Shown here: positions 9,275-18,686 of the stretch, in pieces
Layout: the number at the start of each line of letters is the position of its first letter
How positions within the stretch are numbered: the first letter of the stretch is position 1
Assembly (NCBI GenBank): GCA_004535785.1
Contig: SPIB01000002.1
Span: 226,320-290,319 of the forward strand
Direction of reading: 5' to 3'
DNA from: Gammaproteobacteria bacterium LSUCC0112
Lineage (GTDB): Bacteria > Pseudomonadota > Gammaproteobacteria > Pseudomonadales > Pseudohongiellaceae
Length of the DNA stretch: 64,000 nucleotides
The notes under the pieces: model-generated
The model's database searches: none
Seen by the model: the letters and a program-made list of their open reading frames with translations, nothing else
Told to the model about the DNA's origin: nothing
Made by a program: the position numbers and the translations under genes

Positions 9275-12016
9275 ATGAGTGTTGATTTATCGATTGCCGT
9301 CACTGATAACTCCTATGTTCGGGTTAATAATCCGGGATGGGCCGATCACACATTGTTTGATACTACAGCGTTTGATCAGAAACTGGGTGCTGGTATGCCC
9401 ACAGTTAGTTTGTTCAAAGATGCGCTGGCCCAGACCCAACAGGAATTGGATCGACGTTACCGCGCCGGTGCTGACATCAGCAGTCTGGTATGCGGGCGAG
9501 CCTGGTTTATGGATGAATTGCTGCGACGTGCCTGGGGTTTGTTTGATTGGAAAAATGCTGAACACCTGAGTCTGTTGGCGGTTGGTGGTTACGGGCGCGG
9601 AGAATTGCATCCGCACTCGGATATTGATCTGTTGTTGCTGATGCGAGGTGATCAATCGGCACTCAACCGCGAGGCATTGAGTAAATTTTTTACCTTTCTC
9701 TGGGATATCAACCTCGACATTGGTCAAAGTGTCCGCACCATCGTCCAGTGCCGTGAGGAGGCAGTCAAAGACATTACTGTTGCAACCAGCCTCATGGAGT
9801 CAAGAACCATTGTTGGACCGGTCGCCGCGCCTGAATCCTTGCGACTGGAAATGATCACATTGACCCAGGCGGCTGACGTATGGCCTGCCCGAGAGTTCTT
9901 TACTGCCAAACGCGATGAGCAGATCGCGCGTCACAACAAGTATTACGATATTGATTACGCACTTGAGCCCAATGTTAAAACGTCACCGGGTGGTTTACGG
10001 GACATTCAGACAATAGGCTGGATCGCCAAGCGACATTATGACGCTGACAATCTGGCAGACCTTGTTGCGTTGGGTTTTTTATTGCCGTCCGAATATGAAC
10101 AACTGTTTAAAGGCGAACAATTGCTATGGAAGTTGCGCTACGGGTTGCATTTGCTCGCTGGTCGCAAGGAAGATCGGTTGCTGTTTGACAAGCAGCGCGA
10201 TCTTGCAGCGATGTTTGGATTTCAGGACGACAATAAAAGCCTCGCAGTCGAAAAACTGATGCAGGAGTACTACCGTGCAGTGGCTACGCTGCGCGCACTC
10301 AATGATGTCTTGCTTCAGCATTTTGATGAGGCCATTCTCAGAGTAGGTGAAAAAGTCGAGATCACACGAATCAATAATCGCTTCCAGATTCGTAATAACT
10401 ACATTGAAGTCAGTGACAGCGGTATTTTTAAACGTTTTCCTTTTGCGCTGATGGAAGTGTTTGTGTTGATGGCACAACACCCTGAAATAAAGGGCGTGCG
10501 TGCCGCAACCATTCGATTGATCCATGAGCATCGTACTCTTATCGACAGCAAGTTTCGGGTGGATTTGCGCAATACCACCTTGTTCATGGAGTTACTGCGA
10601 TCACCGAATGATCTCACTACGCAACTTCGGCGGATGGCACGTTATGGCATTTTGGGTCGTTACCTGCCTGAGTTTGGTGCAATCACCGGTAAAATGCAGC
10701 ATGACTTGTTTCATATCTATACGGTTGATGCGCATACCTTGCAGGTAGTGGAAAACATGCGTCGCTTCCGTTTGCCGGAAGCAAAAGAGTTGTATCCGAT
10801 TGCGGCACACATCACCACAAAATTACCCAAGATAGAGCTGCTTTATATTGCCGGTCTTTATCATGATATTGCCAAAGGTCGCGGGGGCGATCACTCAACG
10901 CTGGGCATGGAGGACGCAACCGCCTTCTGCCAGCGTCATCATCTCAGTGCATGGGATACAAAACTGGTGTGTTGGCTGATCAGCAAACACTTGTTGATGT
11001 CAATGACAGCACAGCGTAAGGACATTTCAGATCCAGAGGTCATTCAGGATTTTGCTGTACAGGTTGGCGATAAATTGCACCTGGATTATCTCTATGCATT
11101 GACGGTTGCGGACATTAATGCAACCAATCCCACGCTCTGGAATGCTTGGCGCGCGTCATTGTTGCGACAATTGTATCTGAGCACCAAAAAGGCATTGCGC
11201 AGAGGTCTTGAGAATCCCCTCGATCGACAGGACCGGATCAAGGACAAACAGGAAAGTGCCTTGTTGAAACTACGCGACAAAGGTTTGTCGGATGCGGAGA
11301 TTCAAGTCATTTGGGAGAATACCGATGACGAATATTTTGTACGCGAATCTGTAGCAAATATAGTCTGGCATACAGAATCGATTGCCCGTCACAAGCAGCA
11401 ACATGGTGCTGAGGAAACCCTGATTCTGGTTCAGGATACTGCAGACTCACTCGCTGATGGTGCAACACATATTTTTATCTATACCGTTAACCGGCGCCAT
11501 TTGTTTGCCAGCAGTGCGGCGGCGATGGAGCAACTTGGGTTGAACATTCAAGATGCACGTATTTTTACCTCCAGTAAAAACTTCTGCATGAATACCTATT
11601 CGGTTCTGGAAATGGATGGCACAGCGATTGGTGACAATCCCCAACGCATCAACCAAATCAAGAAGCTGCTGTGTGAATATCTGGCTGAGCCATCAGCCCA
11701 CCTGCGCGTGTCCAGAAAACGACGCTCCCGAAAACTGCAACACTTTGGCCAACAGGTTGAAACTGCCGTGATCAATAAAGACGGACAGCCCTGGTCAACA
11801 CTTGAAGTTAACTGCATCGACAAACCGGGGATTCTCGCTGCCATTGGCAAGGTGTTTGCGGAGCAGGAAATACAGCTGCTGAACGCCCGGATTGCCACGC
11901 TTGGTGAGCGCGTAGAGGATTTATTTTTTATTGCAGACGCCAATGATCAGCCAGTGTGTGATCCACTGGCCATCGAAAAATTGCAAAAGGCTTTGCTGCG
12001 GGAACTGGAAGCCTGA
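9275..12016 (+). CDS. glnD: Bifunctional [protein-PII] uridylyltransferase / uridylyl-removing enzyme
   Basis: A 913-residue nitrogen sensor that uridylylates PII when glutamine is low and removes UMP when it is high. Domains in order: nucleotidyltransferase (GGYGRGELHPHSDIDLL near 105-120), PII-UTase helical region, HD hydrolase (LYHDIAKGRGGDHS near 530), and two C-terminal ACT domains that sense glutamine (about 700-790 and 810-913). An ATG at 9257 lies in frame, but GAGG sits nine bases before the ATG at 9275, so that start is preferred. It is followed by dapD; the dapC found here in Pseudomonas is absent. Confidence 0.94.
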   Translation: MSVDLSIAVTDNSYVRVNNPGWADHTLFDTTAFDQKLGAGMPTVSLFKDALAQTQQELDRRYRAGADISSLVCGRAWFMDELLRRAWGLFDWKNAEHLSLLAVGGYGRGELHPHSDIDLLLLMRGDQSALNREALSKFFTFLWDINLDIGQSVRTIVQCREEAVKDITVATSLMESRTIVGPVAAPESLRLEMITLTQAADVWPAREFFTAKRDEQIARHNKYYDIDYALEPNVKTSPGGLRDIQTIGWIAKRHYDADNLADLVALGFLLPSEYEQLFKGEQLLWKLRYGLHLLAGRKEDRLLFDKQRDLAAMFGFQDDNKSLAVEKLMQEYYRAVATLRALNDVLLQHFDEAILRVGEKVEITRINNRFQIRNNYIEVSDSGIFKRFPFALMEVFVLMAQHPEIKGVRAATIRLIHEHRTLIDSKFRVDLRNTTLFMELLRSPNDLTTQLRRMARYGILGRYLPEFGAITGKMQHDLFHIYTVDAHTLQVVENMRRFRLPEAKELYPIAAHITTKLPKIELLYIAGLYHDIAKGRGGDHSTLGMEDATAFCQRHHLSAWDTKLVCWLISKHLLMSMTAQRKDISDPEVIQDFAVQVGDKLHLDYLYALTVADINATNPTLWNAWRASLLRQLYLSTKKALRRGLENPLDRQDRIKDKQESALLKLRDKGLSDAEIQVIWENTDDEYFVRESVANIVWHTESIARHKQQHGAEETLILVQDTADSLADGATHIFIYTVNRRHLFASSAAAMEQLGLNIQDARIFTSSKNFCMNTYSVLEMDGTAIGDNPQRINQIKKLLCEYLAEPSAHLRVSRKRRSRKLQHFGQQVETAVINKDGQPWSTLEVNCIDKPGILAAIGKVFAEQEIQLLNARIATLGERVEDLFFIADANDQPVCDPLAIEKLQKALLRELEA

Positions 12017-12053
12017 CGACATCTTCAAAGACTGAATGAACAAGGATTCAAGT

Positions 12054-13085
12054 ATGAGTAACAACAATCTCCACAGTTTTGGACTGGGCCTGGCAACTCT
12101 GGATTCACAGGGCAAAGTAATCGAAGTCTATTATCCTGAGCCTGTAGTGAGCCCGGCGGCCGAGGTGGTTGCAGCCCTGAGTATTCATTGTGGATATAAG
12201 GCTGGAAACTCAGACATCAGGCTATCCCCGGCTCAGCGATCTACCCTGTCAGATGACATGACAGTGCCAATGAGTGATTTGCTTCGGCAGACCTTAAAAA
12301 CCACACAATCGACCGTTGTTGCCATGTTTCTGGCTGAAAACAGTGTGCCGGCAACGGTTGCGGAGGTCTATCTCAAACTGCACCTGCTTTCGCACCGGCT
12401 TTGCAAACCACATGCCCTGAATTTGCAGGGGGCGTTTGGCATTCTCAGAAATATAGCCTGGACCAATCAGGGCGCTATTGCTGTGGAAGAACTGCAAGCA
12501 AGGCAGCTGCTGGCGCGCAGTCAAGGCCAATTGCTGGATGTTATGTCCGTTGATAAATTTCCGAAGATGGTTAATTACGTTGTACCGACTGGTGTCAGAA
12601 TTGCTGACACCGCCCGCGTTCGACTAGGTGCCTATGTTGGTGAGGGCACTACGGTTATGCATGAGGGCTTTATTAACTTCAATGCCGGCACAGAAGGTTC
12701 GGCCATGGTGGAAGGTCGTATTTCTGCGGGTGTGGTGATTGGCGAAGGCAGCGACCTGGGCGGTGGCTGCTCGACCATGGGTACGTTATCGGGTGGCGGA
12801 ACTGCTATTATCTCGGTTGGGCGTGATTGTCTGATTGGTGCCAATGCGGGCATTGGTATCGCCTTGGGAGACCGCTGCATTGTTGAGGCTGGCTTGTATG
12901 TGACGGGTGGCACTATTGTCAGTGTTCTGGATCATGAGGGTAATCTTGTTCAACATGCCAAAGCGCGTGATTTGTCTGGGCGCAGTGATCTGTTGTTCCG
13001 TCGAAACTCTCAAACTGGCGCGGTGGAATGTAAAACCAATAAAACCAGTATTGCTTTGAATGAAGAGCTGCACAGCCACAACTAG
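12054..13085 (+). CDS. dapD: 2,3,4,5-tetrahydropyridine-2,6-dicarboxylate N-succinyltransferase
   Basis: A 343-residue enzyme of the long DapD type found in Pseudomonas and relatives. It succinylates tetrahydrodipicolinate in lysine and diaminopimelate synthesis. The C-terminal half contains the left-handed beta-helix hexapeptide repeats ([37 protein letters not shown]). The ATG at 12036 is in frame, but AAGGA lies seven bases before the ATG at 12054, which is used here. It sits between glnD and dapE and probably forms a short lysine operon with dapE. Confidence 0.93.
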   Translation: MSNNNLHSFGLGLATLDSQGKVIEVYYPEPVVSPAAEVVAALSIHCGYKAGNSDIRLSPAQRSTLSDDMTVPMSDLLRQTLKTTQSTVVAMFLAENSVPATVAEVYLKLHLLSHRLCKPHALNLQGAFGILRNIAWTNQGAIAVEELQARQLLARSQGQLLDVMSVDKFPKMVNYVVPTGVRIADTARVRLGAYVGEGTTVMHEGFINFNAGTEGSAMVEGRISAGVVIGEGSDLGGGCSTMGTLSGGGTAIISVGRDCLIGANAGIGIALGDRCIVEAGLYVTGGTIVSVLDHEGNLVQHAKARDLSGRSDLLFRRNSQTGAVECKTNKTSIALNEELHSHN

Positions 13086-13117
13086 AATCAAACGGGTATT
13101 CAAGGCAGATTGTAAAT

Positions 13118-14290
13118 ATGTCACACAAACTTAACACCGAGCAATTGTCTGCTACGGCCGCTCTTGCCGTGCAATTGATGCGTATTCCGTCAGTGACGCC
13201 TGACGACAAAGGTTGCAATCAAGTGATGATTGATCGACTTGCCGCGCTGGGTTTTTCTATCGAAACCATGCGTTTTGGAAACGTTAATAATTTCTGGGCC
13301 AGATACGGGCAACGTGGTCCGGTACTGTGTTTTGCGGGCCACACCGATGTGGTTCCCCCGGGGCCAGAGGAAAAATGGTTATCTCCCCCGTTTGAACCGG
13401 CGATCCGAGACGCCTTTTTGTATGGTCGCGGCGCAGCAGATATGAAAGGCAGTCTGGCTGCGATGATTACCGCCTGTGAAGCAGTGCTTGCTGACGAACA
13501 AGTGGGCGATGCAGGGCTGGCTGGATCGATTGCGTTTCTTATCACTGCTGATGAAGAAGGTGCGGCAATTCATGGTACCCGTGAAGTGATCAGTACCCTT
13601 GAACAACGAAACGAAAAAATAACCTGGTGCGTGGTGGGTGAGCCGAGCAGCACGGAGCACCTTGGTGACGTCGTGAAAGTGGGTCGTCGCGGTTCACTGC
13701 ATGGTGTGCTGACCGTGCACGGGGTGCAGGGCCATGTTGCCTACCCTCACCTTGCCCGTAACCCGGTTCATAAGGCGATGCTGCCGTTAAACGAGTTATG
13801 CCAGGAAGTCTGGGATCATGGTAACGATGTGTTCCCACCCACCAGTTTCCAGATTTCCAACATCCATGCAGGTACTGGCGTTGATAACGTTATTCCGGGC
13901 TCTTTGGAAGCAGTCTTCAATTTTCGGTTTTCAACAGAATTGAATGAGTCGATTATCAGACAAAGGACAGAAGCGATTCTTGACAAATATGAACTTGAAT
14001 ACACGCTGGAATGGAAGTTATCGGGTTTACCATTTCTGACGCGCAATGAAGGTTTGATTAACGCAGTGCGAGACAGTATCCATGAGGTCACTGGTGTAAC
14101 TACAATGCCATCAACGACCGGTGGCACGTCAGATGGACGCTTTATTGCGCCCACCGGCGCAGAGGTTGTTGAATTGGGGCCCTGTAATGCGAGTATTCAC
14201 AAAATCGATGAGCATGTGCGTCTGACGGATCTTGATGCCCTGAGTCTGATCTATCAGGGCATTATCAGGCGTTTGCTTTTGCCTGCATAA
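13118..14290 (+). CDS. dapE: Succinyl-diaminopimelate desuccinylase
   Basis: A 390-residue M20 metallohydrolase that releases succinate to give LL-diaminopimelate. Zinc ligands and catalytic residues are seen in [11 protein letters not shown] (His, Asp), GRGAADMKG (Asp), TADEEGAA (the Glu-Glu pair), VGEPSST (Glu), and a C-terminal His in [12 protein letters not shown]. The length is close to the usual 375-385. The last 37 bases overlap the end of rsmJ on the other strand. Confidence 0.94.
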   Translation: MSHKLNTEQLSATAALAVQLMRIPSVTPDDKGCNQVMIDRLAALGFSIETMRFGNVNNFWARYGQRGPVLCFAGHTDVVPPGPEEKWLSPPFEPAIRDAFLYGRGAADMKGSLAAMITACEAVLADEQVGDAGLAGSIAFLITADEEGAAIHGTREVISTLEQRNEKITWCVVGEPSSTEHLGDVVKVGRRGSLHGVLTVHGVQGHVAYPHLARNPVHKAMLPLNELCQEVWDHGNDVFPPTSFQISNIHAGTGVDNVIPGSLEAVFNFRFSTELNESIIRQRTEAILDKYELEYTLEWKLSGLPFLTRNEGLINAVRDSIHEVTGVTTMPSTTGGTSDGRFIAPTGAEVVELGPCNASIHKIDEHVRLTDLDALSLIYQGIIRRLLLPA

Positions 14291-14991
14291 ATATCAAAGC
14301 GGCTGGTTTTACCTTTGATTGCCGCAGACGGAGGCAGGTTCTCCAGTGGTAACGCTCGTGCAGGGCGTTTCACAACAACTTTGCGGGCGAGTGACAGTGC
14401 TAAAGGCAACAGATTGAGTCCCAGTGCTTCCTCGCCATGCAGTTGCTGGAGCAAATAACGATTTTTTTTTACCCGGGCACTCTTGTCACGATCCGGAAAC
14501 ATGGGGTCGAGATAGATGACATGTGCCTCTGGTAGCGTTGGCAAGACATCCAGACTGCTGCCGGGCGGACAAAGATACATTCTGCTTAACGCCGCTCTGG
14601 TAAGTTTTTCAGCTGAAGTTTCCTGGTTTGGAGAATCAAGCGCCCTTTGTATGCCATCAATCAGTAATGCGTGAACGAGTGGCGATTGCTCAATCAATGT
14701 GACGTGCCAGCCTGCACACGCAAGAATAAAGGCATCAAGACCAAGCCCGGCGGTGGCATCAATCAAATGAGTTTCTGTGTCAAAAATCTGATTCGAGTTA
14801 AAAAATGGATGCGGCGAATGTGTTTGTGGTCGTTGACCCATGGCCTTGACTACAGCCTCTCCTGACAGTGCTTTGCTGATTCTGTGTTGTATGGATGGAT
14901 CCGCAAAATCTACACAAAGCACACCTGCTTCGGGTTCTGCAGGAAGTCCGAGCGACAGTCGCCCCTTGTGACGGAAAAGTTCAACAGTCAT
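14254..14991 (-). CDS. rsmJ: 16S rRNA (guanine-1516-N2)-methyltransferase
   Basis: A 245-residue SAM-dependent methyltransferase. The SAM motif is [15 protein letters not shown], and the catalytic loop [13 protein letters not shown] is the characteristic DPMFP signature of RsmJ. It modifies G1516 of 16S rRNA. It converges on dapE with a 37-bp overlap and lies 29 bp downstream of tsaB in the same orientation, so the two are probably co-transcribed. Confidence 0.92.
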   Translation of the reverse strand: MTVELFRHKGRLSLGLPAEPEAGVLCVDFADPSIQHRISKALSGEAVVKAMGQRPQTHSPHPFFNSNQIFDTETHLIDATAGLGLDAFILACAGWHVTLIEQSPLVHALLIDGIQRALDSPNQETSAEKLTRAALSRMYLCPPGSSLDVLPTLPEAHVIYLDPMFPDRDKSARVKKNRYLLQQLHGEEALGLNLLPLALSLARKVVVKRPARALPLENLPPSAAIKGKTSRFDIYAGKSKRLIMP

Positions 14992-15020
14992 GCGTTGGAC
15001 CTCAGTGCCCTCATCAAACG

Positions 15021-15782
15021 CTATACCGTTCTGTATTGCATGTCATCATTAAGATAGATCGGCGTTGCTGCTTCGGGGCTGATTGCCAGCCCGTTCTGGA
15101 AACTCTTCACTGCCAGGTCAGCCAATAACAAGGCATTACAATCTGGTGATATCTGTACTTCGTCAAACGACGTTTGAAAATCGATCAGCAAAGGATGCGC
15201 CCAGCCGGAGCCAGCGCCTATCCAGACCGACGGCATACTTTGTTCTACCATCATCAACATAAAATGATTGAAAACACTTTTGAGCGATTCAGCGCCGAGA
15301 ATCTGATCGTGTTTCTCGGCAATCGGAGTGAAGGCATGATCAAACGAATAGATGGCAAAATAGAATTCAGATTCACGCGCATGTAAACAGACAGCGATAA
15401 AAATGCGCTGTTCCTTGTTTTGGTGTGCTGATTTCAACAGGCTGTCATAGGCCAGAATCGCAAGCGAGGAGACGCAGACAACAGGACAATCTGTTCCAAA
15501 AGCAAGCCCTTGAGTCACTGATGCACCTATGCGCAGCCCGGTAAACGATCCTGGACCATGAATCATGGCAATGGTGTTGATGGATGCCAGTGACAGTTGG
15601 TGCTGCTGAAGTAAGGTTTGAACTAAAGGCAATACGTCATCAGCGTGTTTACGAGGACGTTTACTAAAGCAAATGTCGCGGACAGTGGCTGAGGTCAGCG
15701 CAACAGAGCACTCGTCAAAAGCAGTATCAATAGCGAGTACCGCGATGTCATTGGATTGCGTTAACGAAGAGGTGTCTGACAT
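15021..15782 (-). CDS. tsaB: tRNA threonylcarbamoyladenosine biosynthesis protein TsaB
   Basis: A 253-residue ASKHA-fold protein that with TsaD and TsaE makes the t6A modification on tRNAs reading ANN codons. The N-terminal AVLAIDTAFDECSVAL and the conserved GPGSFTGLRIG loop identify it. A TTG four codons upstream (15794) is in frame. The ATG at 15782 is chosen, with GGA about eight bases before it. A terminator separates it from the lysine/alanine-rich gene upstream. Confidence 0.92.
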   Translation of the reverse strand: MSDTSSLTQSNDIAVLAIDTAFDECSVALTSATVRDICFSKRPRKHADDVLPLVQTLLQQHQLSLASINTIAMIHGPGSFTGLRIGASVTQGLAFGTDCPVVCVSSLAILAYDSLLKSAHQNKEQRIFIAVCLHARESEFYFAIYSFDHAFTPIAEKHDQILGAESLKSVFNHFMLMMVEQSMPSVWIGAGSGWAHPLLIDFQTSFDEVQISPDCNALLLADLAVKSFQNGLAISPEAATPIYLNDDMQYRTV

Positions 15783-15859
15783 CAAGTTTTCCAATGTCTG
15801 GACAGGAGTCGGAAATTTAGGAGACGAGTTCCTGACGATCAGAGTTATACGATGAATTC

Positions 15860-15921
15860 AAAAACACTTAATCATGCACACATCACATTGGGCTTTCACC
15901 GTATGCGATGTGTGCACGATT
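15860..15921 (-). terminator. Long rho-independent terminator of the histone-like gene
   Basis: Arms 15904-15921 and 15870-15887 form an 18-bp stem. On the minus strand its two imperfect positions become G-U pairs. The loop is 16 bases, and a T5 run follows shortly after (15860-15865). It ends the lysine/alanine-rich gene and isolates tsaB. Confidence 0.75.
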
Positions 15922-15926
15922 GCCGA

Positions 15927-17042
15927 TCACTCTTGTGGAGTAGCAGGTGCTGGAGCAGATGGCGCTGATGCGGGCGTATTTGCTGGCGCAGCAGGTTTCT
16001 TGGCAACACGATTTACCGGTGCTTTAGCTGCCGCAGGCTTGACAGGCGCTGGGGCTTTTTTCGCAGCAGCTGGTTTGGCTGCAACTGGCTTCTTCGCAGC
16101 GGGTGCCTTTTTGGCAGCTTTTGCAACGGCTGGTGCTTTGACTACGGCTGCTTTCTTAACCACTGCCGCTGTTTTGGCTGCCGCTTTGCCAACTTTAGCT
16201 GGCGCTTTACTGGCGGCAGATTTTTTGGCAGCTGGTTTTGCAGCAACTTTCTTGGCTGCAGCTGCTGGTTTGCTTGCTTTGACAGGTACAGGCTTGGCCA
16301 CTGCCTTGGGTGCGGCTGCGGTCTTAACAGGTTTGATTTTGGCCTTGGCTTTGGCAATTTTTGCTTTCAGTGCTGCTTTTTTTGCTGCAGCTTTATCACG
16401 TGTTGCTTTTAATTTGGCTGCTGCTTTGGCTTTCGCCGCCGCTTTTTTTGCTGCTGCTTTTTCGCGGATAGACAAAGCCTTTGCAATGGATTTCGCTTTG
16501 GCTGCTGCTTTTTTTTCGGCTGCCTTTGCTTTCAGAGCTGCTTTTTTTGCTGCTGCTTTTTCTTTGGTTTTTTGTTTCTTGATACGCGCTGCTTCTTTGG
16601 CTGCATCTGCTTTCTTACGCTTTTTCATGAACTGTGCAGCAAATGCTTTGACTGCTTTGTCCAGATCGGCTTCTGCTTTTGCAGCAATTTGTGCTTTACG
16701 AGCTTCAGCGGCTGCTTTGGCTTTTGCTGCATCAGTAATTGATTTTACCTGGGATTTTGCAGATTTCAGTTTGTCATTGATGGCGGTCAGATTTCCTGCT
16801 GCATTTTTCGCGGCTGTTTCAGCATTGAGTAATGCCTTTTTACCCGCTGCAGTTGTGCTCTTTGCGGCTTTGGCGGCAGCGGCTTTAGCTTTTGCTTCCG
16901 CGGCTTCCAATTTCTTTTTACCAGCTACAAGTTCTTTTTCAACTTTCGCCAGAGAGGCTTCTGCTTTTGCCAAGGCAGCGTCTTTGAGTTTTTTCACTAC
17001 TGACACGGCAGAGGTTTTCTTTTTCGCTTTAACTTTGGCCAT
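15927..17042 (-). CDS. Lysine/alanine-rich histone H1-like protein (AlgP-like)
   Basis: A 371-residue protein composed mainly of Lys and Ala. Residues 1-170 look like a long charged alpha-helix or coiled coil (KVEKELVAGKKKLEAAEAK). From about 175 onward KAAAKAKA- and KPAAAKKAPA-type repeats dominate, becoming Pro-rich toward the C-terminus, like eukaryotic histone H1 tails and Pseudomonas AlgP (AlgR3). Such proteins bind DNA without strong sequence preference. A clear GGAGAG lies eight bases before the ATG. The low-complexity tract makes an open frame on the other strand, which is rejected. A direct target cannot be inferred. Confidence 0.85.
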   Translation of the reverse strand: MAKVKAKKKTSAVSVVKKLKDAALAKAEASLAKVEKELVAGKKKLEAAEAKAKAAAAKAAKSTTAAGKKALLNAETAAKNAAGNLTAINDKLKSAKSQVKSITDAAKAKAAAEARKAQIAAKAEADLDKAVKAFAAQFMKKRKKADAAKEAARIKKQKTKEKAAAKKAALKAKAAEKKAAAKAKSIAKALSIREKAAAKKAAAKAKAAAKLKATRDKAAAKKAALKAKIAKAKAKIKPVKTAAAPKAVAKPVPVKASKPAAAAKKVAAKPAAKKSAASKAPAKVGKAAAKTAAVVKKAAVVKAPAVAKAAKKAPAAKKPVAAKPAAAKKAPAPVKPAAAKAPVNRVAKKPAAPANTPASAPSAPAPATPQE

Positions 17043-17167
17043 ACAATTATCTCTCCATTACTGTGGAAAAAAACCACCATCATCACTGAACGCGTAATTA
17101 CCCACGTTTGATTTGCACGATAACACAAAAATATGTGCCCAAACAGTGATATGGATTAAATTAAAGT

Positions 17168-17818
17168 CTATTTGCTGAGTACCTGAGCGAGTCTGGATCG
17201 AATTTCCTGAACGCTGTCCTGTCCATCGATACTGACCACTTGTACATGCGCTCCGGATTTTTCCAAAGCTTCGTAAAAATTAACCAACGGTTTTGTTTGT
17301 TCGTGATAAACAGACAGTCGTTTTCTGACAGTGACTTCTTTATCGTCATCGCGCTGAATCAACGCTTCGCCCGTCACGTCATCAATACCTTCTGCTGTCG
17401 GCGGATTATGCTTGATGTGATAAATGCGTCCTGAACCGGGGTGCACTCTGCGTCCACTTAAGCGATTGACTATTTCTTCATCGTCTACACGAATTTCAAT
17501 AACACGGTCTATATTGATGCCAGCATCGACCATTGCCTGAGCTTGTGGAATTGTTCTGGGAAATCCATCCAGCAAAAATCCGTTCTCACAATCAGGCTGT
17601 TTGATGCGCTCACTCACCAGCGCGATAATAATTTCATCAGTCACAAGTCCCCCACTGCTCATGACGCCGGCAACCAATTTGCCTAATTCCGAGCCAGCCT
17701 TCACGGCTGCGCGCAGCATGTCACCAGTTGAAATCTGCGGGATACCCAATTCGGAAGTAATAAATTGTGCCTGAGTTCCTTTACCGGCACCCGGGGCTCC
17801 CAATAAGATGATTCGCAT
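17168..17818 (-). CDS. adk: Adenylate kinase
   Basis: A 216-residue kinase that interconverts ATP + AMP and 2 ADP. Seen: P-loop [10 protein letters not shown] (residues 7-16), AMP-binding DGFPRT, and a LID domain ([12 protein letters not shown]...) in which the four zinc cysteines are absent, as in other Gram-negative enzymes. It lies 33 bp downstream of mazG in the same orientation. Confidence 0.95.
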   Translation of the reverse strand: MRIILLGAPGAGKGTQAQFITSELGIPQISTGDMLRAAVKAGSELGKLVAGVMSSGGLVTDEIIIALVSERIKQPDCENGFLLDGFPRTIPQAQAMVDAGINIDRVIEIRVDDEEIVNRLSGRRVHPGSGRIYHIKHNPPTAEGIDDVTGEALIQRDDDKEVTVRKRLSVYHEQTKPLVNFYEALEKSGAHVQVVSIDGQDSVQEIRSRLAQVLSK

Positions 17819-17851
17819 ATCTTCTCCAGTCTTCAGTTTTCAAAAATAAAA

Positions 17852-18685
17852 TTAGGTTTCCAGACGTTTTGCATCTTGCCACCACTGTTCAAGAACGTTG
17901 CTGCTGCACTCGGGCAACGTCGTATTCGAACGGGCAGCTGCTTGTTCAATAAATTTGAATCGTGATTCAAATCGTTTGTTCGCATCACGTAAACTGGCAT
18001 CGGCATCAAGGCCCAGATGTCGGGCCAGATTAACGCAAGTAAACAACAGATCACCCAACTCATGCTGCTGCATACTGACACTACCCGCTGCTACGGCTTG
18101 TTTTAACTCTGTGACTTCTTCATCAAGTTTAGCGGTGACACCTGAGATGTCTGCCCAGTCAAATCCAACCGACGCGGCGCGTTTTTGTAACTTTGCTGCT
18201 CTGTCCAACGCTGGCATGGCGGATGCAACATCGTCCATGACACTGACCAATCGCCCTTGACCTTCGCGCACGCGCTGGGCATTTTTAATCTTTTCCCAGT
18301 TTTGCTCTACCTCATGAGCGGTCAATAACGTAGGCTGCCCAAAACTGTCCAGCGTACCATCCGGAAAAATATGCGGGTGCCTGACCAACAGCTTTTGAGT
18401 GATTGCATTGGCGACGTCTTGGAGATCAAACAACCCCTGTTCCTGAGCAATGCGCGCGTAAAATACCACCTGAAACAGCAAATCCCCAAGTTCATCACAG
18501 ATTTTTTCCGGATTTCCTTGTTCTATCGCATCGATTACCTCATAAACTTCCTCAAGTGTGTGCCGGGTCAGTGATGTCAGCGTCTGTTTTCTATCCCAGG
18601 CGCATCCGTGTTCCGGGTCCCGGAGATTACCCATCAGTCTGACAAGTGCGGCAATGGCCTCCGCCTGATTCTGGCTGTTTTGCAT
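17852..18685 (-). CDS. mazG: Nucleoside triphosphate pyrophosphohydrolase
   Basis: A 277-residue protein with two tandem MazG folds (about 5-120 and 150-260). It contains the metal-binding EEVYEVIDAIE and DELGDLLFQVVF motifs, and a second EVTELKQAV...HELGDLLFTCV set. MazG hydrolyses NTPs and in E. coli lowers ppGpp. The frame is open upstream to 18721 inside relA, but the ATG at 18685 has GGAGG eight bases before it and begins one base after the relA stop, so it is translationally coupled to relA. Confidence 0.93.
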   Translation of the reverse strand: MQNSQNQAEAIAALVRLMGNLRDPEHGCAWDRKQTLTSLTRHTLEEVYEVIDAIEQGNPEKICDELGDLLFQVVFYARIAQEQGLFDLQDVANAITQKLLVRHPHIFPDGTLDSFGQPTLLTAHEVEQNWEKIKNAQRVREGQGRLVSVMDDVASAMPALDRAAKLQKRAASVGFDWADISGVTAKLDEEVTELKQAVAAGSVSMQQHELGDLLFTCVNLARHLGLDADASLRDANKRFESRFKFIEQAAARSNTTLPECSSNVLEQWWQDAKRLET

Positions 18686-18686
18686 G

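Noticed and set aside
15874-17097. A 407-codon open frame on the plus strand opposite the Lys/Ala-rich gene
   Set aside because: It is the complement of GCT/AAA-rich codons, giving a featureless Ala/Phe/Leu sequence. The minus-strand frame has a ribosome site, a family resemblance and a terminator.
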